From Paraglaciecola arctica BSs20135 (GTDB lineage Bacteria > Pseudomonadota > Gammaproteobacteria > Enterobacterales > Alteromonadaceae), in the NCBI RefSeq assembly GCF_000314995.1, contig NZ_BAEO01000055.1:124001-188000 (forward strand): DNA of 64,000 bases, read 5' to 3'. This document shows positions 57,549 through 64,000 of the stretch, in pieces. Numbering within the stretch: the first letter of the stretch is position 1; every line of letters begins with the position of its first letter. The notes under the pieces are model-generated. The model was not told where the DNA came from. It made no database searches and saw only the letters and a program-made list of their open reading frames with translations. The position numbers and the translations under genes are program-made.

Positions 57549-59081
57549 TTAATAAACATCCCGAATATAATTTCCTTGCTGTTGTAGTTTTTCAACAACC
57601 GTTTGTCCTAATATTTCGAGTAAGGTTTGCTGAACACTTTCTCCCATACCTGATAAACAACCACATACATATATTACCGCGCCGTTATCAAGCCACCGCT
57701 TAAGTAATAACTGTTCATTTAGCAGTATATTTTGTACATATTTAGGATGTTGACTGTCTCGTGAAAAAGCACAGCTTAGTTTAGTCAGATCTTTTTCTTT
57801 TAAAGAAGTTAAAAGTTGATTAATAGGTAATTGAGGATCGCTATTTCGTTCGCCAAAAATTAACCAGCTATCCCCAATGTCTGAGTTACCTTGCCGCTTA
57901 GCTAGTATTCGTGCTGCTAACTGGGCTTTTAAACCGGCTAAACCACTACCTGCACCAATTAATATAATGGGTTTGTTTAGTTGATGGTTATGATGCTGAG
58001 TAATGGACTTAATTTGCCCTTGGATTATGTCGCCCAATTGACAATAATGTCCTAAGTAGCCAGAAGCCAAGCCTAAGGAGTTATCATTCTTTCTTAATAA
58101 TCGTACCACTAATTGCAATTGTCCATTTTCAGAAACAGACGCAACTGAATAACTACGTTTACTTAAGTAAGGTAACTGCTCTAATAAGTCATCAATAATA
58201 GGTGGACAGGAATTTGATAATTCTCTTACCGCAAGCCATGCCCTTAAGCTTTGTTGCTGCCCTTTGTAAGTTAATAATAACTCGCCATCTAAGTTGTTCT
58301 TATCTAACCAGCTTGCAACTCGATCAACGGGGTGTTGTGGTTGGATGTCGACTAAATCACCTGCTTGCCAAACTGGCGTCGCTCCAATACTGTTAAAACT
58401 AAGTTGTAATAACGCCTCGTCGTCATATCCAGGATTAAGTATTTCTCGGCCAATTAATTGCCAATATTGTGGAGAAGAGACTGCAGTAATTTGTTGGGGG
58501 TCTTGTTGAAGATTAAGCCACTTAGGTGTGATGTCTGCTAAATGTGTATGTTGTTCATCATAATTGTCAACTGTGATGACGTCTTCTAACAACTCAGCTT
58601 TTGCCTCTAACATGACTTGGTTAACGTGAAAACCAAAGGCACAAAATTCAGGGTAGTTACTATCACCTAATGCAATTACGGAATATTGTAAATGACTCAA
58701 AACCAAGGTGCCCGCAGCAGTAGCTTGTTTTTCATCTGCTGTCGGTAATTCACTGTTGAGGTGTTTTGCGAAGAGGTTACCGTTATCTGGTGCTTCTCCA
58801 TCACCATAGGTACTCACTACAAACAGTACTTTTTTTACCTGATTTAAATGCTCAAGTGTCACATTATTTAATGCCATGACACTTGAGGTAGATAAACTCA
58901 AAGCTTGAGCACAATTATGGGCAATGGTTTGTGCATTACCGGTTTGACTGGCGTATACAATTAACACAGAACTGTTAAGTTTAGTGTCTACACTTTGTCG
59001 CGCTTTGTGTAAACGCCACATAACACCACAAAGCACAAACCAAGCGACAATGACTACTACTGTTAGATACAAGCTTTGCAT
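57549..59081 (-). CDS. Membrane-anchored flavodoxin/FAD/NAD(P) reductase (CysJ-like)
   Basis: 510 residues: a transmembrane anchor (~4-23), a flavodoxin domain (~38-185; VLIVYASQTGNAQTIAHN, VVSTYGDGEAPDN, ALGDSNYPEFCAFG), an FAD-binding domain (~215-350; KRSYSVAS) and an NAD(P)-binding domain (~360-505; IILIGAGSGLAGLKAQL, VYVCGCLSGMGESVQQTL). The layout resembles CysJ/cytochrome P450 reductase. As the last gene of an iron-uptake operon it probably reduces ferric iron or ferric siderophores at the inner membrane. The partner acceptor is inferred. Confidence 0.9.
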   Translation of the reverse strand: MQSLYLTVVVIVAWFVLCGVMWRLHKARQSVDTKLNSSVLIVYASQTGNAQTIAHNCAQALSLSTSSVMALNNVTLEHLNQVKKVLFVVSTYGDGEAPDNGNLFAKHLNSELPTADEKQATAAGTLVLSHLQYSVIALGDSNYPEFCAFGFHVNQVMLEAKAELLEDVITVDNYDEQHTHLADITPKWLNLQQDPQQITAVSSPQYWQLIGREILNPGYDDEALLQLSFNSIGATPVWQAGDLVDIQPQHPVDRVASWLDKNNLDGELLLTYKGQQQSLRAWLAVRELSNSCPPIIDDLLEQLPYLSKRSYSVASVSENGQLQLVVRLLRKNDNSLGLASGYLGHYCQLGDIIQGQIKSITQHHNHQLNKPIILIGAGSGLAGLKAQLAARILAKRQGNSDIGDSWLIFGERNSDPQLPINQLLTSLKEKDLTKLSCAFSRDSQHPKYVQNILLNEQLLLKRWLDNGAVIYVCGCLSGMGESVQQTLLEILGQTVVEKLQQQGNYIRDVY

Positions 59082-59116
59082 AAATTTACTTTAATCAGGA
59101 AACATTAAGCCAATAG

Positions 59117-59950
59117 TTATTCAGGTAACACAGAAAATGTTGCGCCATAACTAGCTGTTCTTTTAGTGGCGGGGGCTTGTGCAAGATCATCTTCAAATTC
59201 AGCTTCAAGCAAGTACATACCCGCTTCTGGCCATGTGACATTCACGTAACCTTTTTTATCAGTGACTAAGTCAATTTGATTTTGTTCGTTACGGTAGCGC
59301 GTATTACCTTTCACAAAAGCTAATTTAACGCCAACAGCTGGTTTACCTTGAAACAGAAATTGGAATTTAGCCGTTTCGCCAACAAATAAATCATTTGGAT
59401 GTGTAACAGGTACTAACTCTAAACCAGAGTTAGTGGGTTTAAATACTTTGTTGCTGGGTTCACCCGCTGTGACAAATGTTTCTAAGGTTCGGTAACTTTG
59501 TGATACTTGTAACTCATCAGCATTTTTGGGAACGGCCGTAGCAAAATCCGCATCATTGGCAGTTTGTCCTCGTCCTGGCCATCTTTTACGATTACCTTCT
59601 TTATCTTTCCAAGAGGCACGTAAACCACCCGAAGCATAACCAATCTTGTAAGTACCTTCTGTAACCAAATTTAAGTCAAAAGTTGTGCGGTATTTGCCTG
59701 TATGGGCATTTTCCACGTCTACTAAGTTGCCATTTGGATCTTTGACCATTAACCCTTTTACTCGCAATGGTACATGTTCTGGTACAAACAAAGAATTTGA
59801 CACGGCAGCGTCAAATGTTACCCAAGGAGCGTCACCAGACAAGTTAGTACTACTAGGTACTATCCAAGCTCTATGGGCCGAAGCATTAAAACTTAATCCC
59901 ACGAGCATGCCCATAGAGATTAACACCTTAAACGGTCTAGATATTTTCAT
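59117..59950 (-). CDS. DUF4198 periplasmic protein
   Basis: 277 residues with a signal peptide (cut near FNASAHRAW). The mature start HRAWIVPSSTNLSGDAPWVTFDAAVSNSLF is the DUF4198 hallmark, where the exposed N-terminal His can bind metal. A C-terminal beta-sandwich (FQFLFQGKPAVGVKLAFVKGNTRY; GYVNVTWPEAGMYLLEAEF) resembles Ni/Co- or iron-linked periplasmic proteins. It is encoded 30 bp after the DUF2271 gene in the TonB operon. Confidence 0.88.
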   Translation of the reverse strand: MKISRPFKVLISMGMLVGLSFNASAHRAWIVPSSTNLSGDAPWVTFDAAVSNSLFVPEHVPLRVKGLMVKDPNGNLVDVENAHTGKYRTTFDLNLVTEGTYKIGYASGGLRASWKDKEGNRKRWPGRGQTANDADFATAVPKNADELQVSQSYRTLETFVTAGEPSNKVFKPTNSGLELVPVTHPNDLFVGETAKFQFLFQGKPAVGVKLAFVKGNTRYRNEQNQIDLVTDKKGYVNVTWPEAGMYLLEAEFEDDLAQAPATKRTASYGATFSVLPE

Positions 59951-59980
59951 TATTTGATTCCTTTATTTTATTAAAATTTG

Positions 59981-60508
59981 TTAATTAAGTTGAATACTTA
60001 CACGGCCCAATTCTGAGCTGCCCTTGGCTGATATAGGATAATCACTGGCTTTAGGTGGCCAAGAAAAAGGTATGTTAATGACCTCTTTGCCACCGACTTC
60101 TCTAGACGCTTCTATGCGTAATTGATAATCACCTGAGGGGATACTTGCCAAGTGTTTTGCATCCAAATCTATCGACAATGTATGTTTACCAGGACCTTTG
60201 GTTGCTGAAGTTAAACCATCAAATGGCTGTTCGGATTTTCGGCCTACACGTCGCCACCATTGGCGAATGTCTTTCAGCCATTTTTTTCCTTCATTGTCTT
60301 TCATATCCAAGTCGTACCATAAGGCAACTTGTGTTGCTTTACGGTTACTGTCTTCTAACCAAACCGCTACGTAGGGTTTATGATATTCGGCCACATTCAT
60401 ACGAGGAATTTCTACTTCCACCGATAAACTATTGTCTGCGGCATAACTAAAGCCACCAAAAACAAGACAATAAACAAGGGGTAAACCTAAAAAAGTTTTG
60501 AACTTCAT
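59981..60508 (-). CDS. DUF2271 periplasmic protein
   Basis: 175 residues with a signal peptide (cut near FSYAADN). The mature part fits DUF2271 (VEIPRMNVAEYHKPYVAVWLEDSNRKATQVALWYD; WLKDIRQWWRR; GDYQLRIEASREVGGKEVINIPFSWPP). DUF2271 genes commonly accompany PepSY, DUF4198 and TonB-receptor genes, but no biochemical role is known. It is the third gene of the operon. Confidence 0.9.
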   Translation of the reverse strand: MKFKTFLGLPLVYCLVFGGFSYAADNSLSVEVEIPRMNVAEYHKPYVAVWLEDSNRKATQVALWYDLDMKDNEGKKWLKDIRQWWRRVGRKSEQPFDGLTSATKGPGKHTLSIDLDAKHLASIPSGDYQLRIEASREVGGKEVINIPFSWPPKASDYPISAKGSSELGRVSIQLN

Positions 60509-60602
60509 GCATTTTCCTTACAAATATTTAAGCTTAATAAACCTAGTAAAAGACCAAGGCATTTAAGATAAACGCACCTAGCAAAAAACATTGTTATAAC
60601 GC

Positions 60603-61202
60603 TTAATGTAAACTGGTTAAAATTATAACTAAGGGTAAAAGTATGCCTAATGCCACTATTGGCCATGTTGACAAACGAAATGTTGATTGTTTATAGAGCA
60701 ACCATAAACCACTTAAACAAAATACAATTGAACACACTGCAAAAATATCTATAAACCAAACCCAAGCAGTATTGGTATAACGGCCTTTGTGTAGATCATT
60801 AAAAAATGAAATCCAACCTCGGTTAGTTTTTTCATAAATTAATTCACCACTTTCAATATCGATTGAAAGCCACGCATCCACACCAGGGTTGGGCATGGCT
60901 AAATAAAATTCGCCGTTATTCAGTTCACCCACTAACCTGGCAGAAATATCTAGTTGATATTCGGCCGATAAATACTGCCTAATATTTTTAGGCAAAGTAT
61001 CTTCATTTTTAGCAGTGGTTTGCCAAGCTTGTAACATCACTTCAGGGACATTAGCTTCAATGGTGGTGATATCTGAATTAGCAGGAATATCCGCCGCATG
61101 GTTAAGTGTTATGCCAGTCCACGAAAAAAATAACATGCCCACAATACAGATGGCTGCACTTATCCAATGCCATTGACGAGCGTTACCTAGAGCTAAGTTC
61201 AT
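60603..61202 (-). CDS. PepSY-associated transmembrane protein
   Basis: About 199 residues from the ATG at 61202 (MNLALGNARQWHW). An upstream TTG is possible, but it lies inside the presumed ribosome-site region (GAGG). It has helices at ~15-35 and two near the C-terminus (~145-195), with a PepSY-like periplasmic part between (YLSAEYQLDISARLVGELNNGEFYLAMPNPGVDAWLSIDIESGELIYEKTNRGW). PepSY_TM proteins sit beside siderophore receptors and may assist iron release or reduction. Confidence 0.87.
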   Translation of the reverse strand: MNLALGNARQWHWISAAICIVGMLFFSWTGITLNHAADIPANSDITTIEANVPEVMLQAWQTTAKNEDTLPKNIRQYLSAEYQLDISARLVGELNNGEFYLAMPNPGVDAWLSIDIESGELIYEKTNRGWISFFNDLHKGRYTNTAWVWFIDIFAVCSIVFCLSGLWLLYKQSTFRLSTWPIVALGILLPLVIILTSLH

Positions 61203-61229
61203 TGTGTATTCAATATTCCTCAAAATTCA

Positions 61230-61245
61230 GGGGGTAAAAACCCCC
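61230..61245 (-). repeat. Intercistronic hairpin between the TonB-receptor and PepSY genes
   Basis: GGGGGT and ACCCCC pair around a 4-nt loop in the 55-bp gap after the receptor stop. There is no T-run directly after it on the minus strand. It may stabilise or attenuate, so that the receptor is made in excess of downstream proteins. Confidence 0.6.
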
Positions 61246-61257
61246 TTCGAGAATTAG

Positions 61258-63651
61258 TTAAAAAGTAGCGTTAAGGCTTACCCAGAAACTGCGGGCTTTA
61301 TCTTTGATGTTGTAGTCATCAGTAAATACCACTTCGCTTATTTGACCACGGCCACTTAGGTACTCAAATTGACCATCATTATTTAGATCAGCGTAATAAG
61401 TTGAGTAAGAAGTAAAGTCTTCATCGAGTAAATTGTTGACTCGTAAATTTACGCTGACACTATCAGTGAGTTTATAACGAGCGCCAAGATTCAATGTTTG
61501 GTAATTTTTGTAATACAAAGCGTGATCAAGCGTGTTATCCCAATCCCGATAACGGTCTGAGCGGATTTCAGCTTGTAGGTAAACATTTAACTTAGTGGTA
61601 ATTGTCCAATCGGTTGTGATATTTGCCATATGTTCAGCAGTATTAGTTAAAGGTTGTCCTTGTTGTGGACCACTTTTTTGCTCACTGTCAGTCCAAGTAT
61701 AATTGGCGCTAAAGTTCCAATCATCTGTGATACTGATACGACCGGCCACTTCAAGGCCTTGAATATCCACTTTATCGATATTAATTTTTTGGCTATAAGT
61801 GCTGTAACCCAACTCGTCATAGGCGCCTAAGTTCACACAAGGACGAACATTATTTGTCGCCACACAGCTACGGATAGAATCACCAGACGCAATTTTGTCT
61901 TTGAATCTAGTATTAAAGTAAGTGATGTTAAAATTATGACCATCAACCGCATCACTCCAATATAATGCAATCTCACTATTTACACTGGTTTCAGGCTGTA
62001 GGTCTGGGTTTCCAGCAAAGGGTGAGGTGCCTTGGCCACCAAAACCAGTAATACCATCATATAGATCAGTGGTTTTTGGAGTTTTAAAACCAGTACTAAC
62101 CCCTCCTTTTATTGTCCAATTCTCTGACAAGGTGTAAACGGAATATAAACGTGGTGATAGGTTACTGCCAAACACATCATGATTATCATATCGAATACCA
62201 GCAGTAATGGTTAATGGCTCAATGACATTCCAGTTATCTTCTACAAACAAAGCGTAAATGTTGTGCTCTTGTACACCATTAGTGGCGTTATTTTCCATTC
62301 CAAATACACCGTCAAGTAATTCACCTTGGATTACTTGACCGCCAATCACTAAATTATGGTTACCTGCAAAATTAGTCACTGGAATGTCTAGACGTGCATC
62401 CAATGTATATTGACTACTTTCTAGTGGACGTTGGGGTCTAGGTAAAAATGTCTGTTCAGCTAAGGCTTTGCGATCGTCTTCAGTCATGCCAGCATAATCG
62501 CCTTCGCCATCATACATAGTTTGTAATAACTGACGTTCAGCAACACTTAAGGGCATAGTGCGGCCATTATTTTGTGTGTCCACATAAGCTAATGAAATAA
62601 ACGAACTACCAAAATCCCAATCTGCATCGTAAGTTAATGACCACCATTGGCGATCAAATTCTTGATCGGCAGCATAACCTGCTCTAGGTGAAACTTGGCC
62701 TTTAGATGCGCGCCATAATGCTTCAATATTGTCTTTTGTACCCAGCGGATAAATAATTTTACCGGAATTGATGTTGTAAGTTGGAGTGTTGTCATATTTT
62801 TGATTGGAATTGTCGTAATCAAAACGAATAGTATGGGCGGTTCCTGGAGTGAAAAGTAAAGATACCCCGTATTGTTGATTAGTATTGTCTACTGTTTTAC
62901 CGCCACTTCCAAAACCTAATGAACGTTCATGTACAGTTCCGTTGGGATCTATTGCTGGAGCAAACTCTGGTGACGACGCCAAACGTTCATAAACACTACC
63001 CCGTAAACTAAGCTCTAAGACATTTTCAATTAAAGGCCCCATAACAGAAAAATCTGTAGTGATATCATCACCAAATTGGTCATCAGTTTGTAAACTACGA
63101 CCAAAACTAACAGAGCCAGACCACTTACCTTCTGATTTTTTGGTAATAATGTTAATCACACCACCTAACGCATCCGCACCATATAATGTCGATGCTGGTC
63201 CACGGATCACTTCTACTCGAGCAATGGCATCCATAGGGGGGATATGCCCAAATGCATTACCACCAAAGTTATTTGGATATATGTCACCATGGTTATTTTG
63301 ACGTTTACCGTCAACTAATATCAATGAATATTCGCTGGTTAGGCCGCGCATACTAATAGAGCCTTGACCGGTTTTATCACGGCTAGTCCCAATATCTACA
63401 CCTTCCTGATATTTAATGGCATCAAGTAATGTTGTAAAAGGACGGCTACGAATATCGTCTTCCGTAATAATAGAAATACTGGCTGGAGCAGCGGTTAGTT
63501 TTTGTTCAAAACCCGTAGCAGTGATTACCATTCGTTCTAGTGACGATTTAGTTTCACTTGCCTCATTATTAGTTTCTTGTGCATTAACATTCATACCAAA
63601 TGCCATGGCAATACATGTTGCTAGGGTTTGATACTTAAACAGCTTACTCAT
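61258..63651 (-). CDS. TonB-dependent siderophore-type receptor
   Basis: 797 residues: signal peptide (1-24, cut after NVNA), TonB-box-like ERMVITATG, plug domain (PASISIITEDDIRSRPF, ISMRGLTSEYSLILVDGKRQ, VEVIRGPASTLYGADALGGVINIITK) and a beta-barrel ending in FWVSLNATF. The plug resembles FepA/CirA-type catecholate siderophore or colicin receptors. It heads a five-gene minus-strand operon (PepSY, DUF2271, DUF4198, flavoprotein) and has a Fur-like box ~100 bp upstream, so iron-repressed expression is expected. The exact siderophore is unknown. Confidence 0.93.
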   Translation of the reverse strand: MSKLFKYQTLATCIAMAFGMNVNAQETNNEASETKSSLERMVITATGFEQKLTAAPASISIITEDDIRSRPFTTLLDAIKYQEGVDIGTSRDKTGQGSISMRGLTSEYSLILVDGKRQNNHGDIYPNNFGGNAFGHIPPMDAIARVEVIRGPASTLYGADALGGVINIITKKSEGKWSGSVSFGRSLQTDDQFGDDITTDFSVMGPLIENVLELSLRGSVYERLASSPEFAPAIDPNGTVHERSLGFGSGGKTVDNTNQQYGVSLLFTPGTAHTIRFDYDNSNQKYDNTPTYNINSGKIIYPLGTKDNIEALWRASKGQVSPRAGYAADQEFDRQWWSLTYDADWDFGSSFISLAYVDTQNNGRTMPLSVAERQLLQTMYDGEGDYAGMTEDDRKALAEQTFLPRPQRPLESSQYTLDARLDIPVTNFAGNHNLVIGGQVIQGELLDGVFGMENNATNGVQEHNIYALFVEDNWNVIEPLTITAGIRYDNHDVFGSNLSPRLYSVYTLSENWTIKGGVSTGFKTPKTTDLYDGITGFGGQGTSPFAGNPDLQPETSVNSEIALYWSDAVDGHNFNITYFNTRFKDKIASGDSIRSCVATNNVRPCVNLGAYDELGYSTYSQKINIDKVDIQGLEVAGRISITDDWNFSANYTWTDSEQKSGPQQGQPLTNTAEHMANITTDWTITTKLNVYLQAEIRSDRYRDWDNTLDHALYYKNYQTLNLGARYKLTDSVSVNLRVNNLLDEDFTSYSTYYADLNNDGQFEYLSGRGQISEVVFTDDYNIKDKARSFWVSLNATF

Positions 63652-63744
63652 TGAAGTTCCTTATGTGTGTTCTGTAGGTGTAAATGTTGAATTAGGAGTT
63701 TGATGTGCGGGTACTTTAAAAAACAGAATAACAAATGTCAATCT

Positions 63745-63765
63745 AAATGATAATGATTCTTATTT
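63745..63765. promoter_or_regulatory. Fur box upstream of the TonB iron-uptake operon
   Basis: AAATGATAAT and ATTCTTATTT are near-symmetrical 10-bp arms (8 of 10 pair) around a central G, containing GATAATGAT of the Fur consensus. It lies about 95 bp before the receptor ATG (63651), where a promoter is expected. Confidence 0.8.
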
Positions 63766-64000
63766 ATGCTGTGCAATGTAAATAGTCTAGTTAAAAATAC
63801 AATTCTGGTGCACTAATACTGTGTAAGTACTTGATTTAAAATTTTATTATTTGGGTTGTGCGTGAAAAACACTTGTCTTCACACCCATCAAGAAGTTTCT
63901 GGCAAAATCAAAGTATTGATAAAGGGGAGGATTGAAGGTATTGAGCACTTATCGCGAGAGAATGTTTTACCTTCAGAAATAGCACTCAAAAAAGACGTTT
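63766..64000. other. Right-edge region, no supported gene
   Basis: About 235 bp. A plus-strand frame is open from a GTG at 63862 to the edge (about 46 codons, containing SGKIKVLIKGRIEGIEHLSR). A GGGGAGG sequence at 63924 looks like a ribosome site, but no suitable in-frame start follows it. This may be the beginning of a gene or chance. Confidence 0.3.

Noticed and set aside
63862-64000. Plus-strand frame open from a GTG to the right edge, possibly the start of a gene
   Set aside because: Only about 46 codons are visible, no family is recognisable, and the ribosome-like GGGGAGG at 63924 is not followed by a usable in-frame start. Kept only as a note.

Overview
This window looks like chromosomal DNA from a marine gammaproteobacterium of the order Alteromonadales, probably an Alteromonas/Glaciecola/Paraglaciecola relative. 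The placement is inferred from protein content and gene order, not from a search. The left part keeps the gammaproteobacterial block mrcA - pilMNOPQ - aroK - aroB - damX - dam - rpe - trpS, followed by pabA and arginine-succinyltransferase (ast) genes. The right part has several TonB-dependent receptors and envelope genes, as usual in this order. Base composition is AT-rich (about 35-42% GC in places counted by eye), with one clear exception at the P-type ATPase.

Layout. 1-1.5 kb: a ClC-family anion transporter cut by the left edge. 1.6-2.8 kb: a membrane-anchored DUF6776-type protein and erpA. 2.9-7.5 kb: an arginine-catabolic operon on the minus strand (astC/argD, astA, astD, DUF1338). 7.7-11.4 kb: HDOD protein, pabA, trpS, rpe. 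11.7-12.9 kb: a TorF-type porin and a small membrane protein, inserted between rpe and dam. 12.9-21.8 kb: dam, damX, aroB, aroK and the type IV pilus assembly operon pilMNOPQ, divergent from mrcA. 24.6-37.3 kb: malic enzyme, a YiiX-like cysteine hydrolase, a LysE exporter, a solute-binding protein, DUF3703, GNAT, DMT transporter, Crp/Fnr regulator, a large SNF2 helicase and an M24 peptidase.

37.3-50 kb is accessory in character: a GC-rich P-type ATPase, a decayed cytochrome c gene, a TonB receptor with an NTF2-like secreted protein, a three-gene envelope operon (MMPL/RND pump, LolA-like lipoprotein-sorting protein, outer-membrane beta-barrel) and an alpha/beta hydrolase. 50-57.3 kb is a signalling island: an ECF sigma factor without the acidic region-2 motif, a convergent TPR serine/threonine kinase, a NarL/DesK-type two-component pair, and a divergent MipA-like outer-membrane protein. 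A 276-bp direct repeat of the kinase 5' end brackets the two-component/MipA segment. 57.5-63.8 kb is a Fur-box-preceded iron-uptake operon: TonB receptor, PepSY protein, DUF2271, DUF4198 and a membrane-anchored flavodoxin reductase.

The observations most worth a second look are the bracketed signalling island, the kinase/sigma pair, the paired inverted operators between the histidine kinase and mipA, the cytochrome pseudogene, and the atypical ClC pore residues. I saw no rRNA, tRNA, CRISPR array, insertion sequence or prophage.
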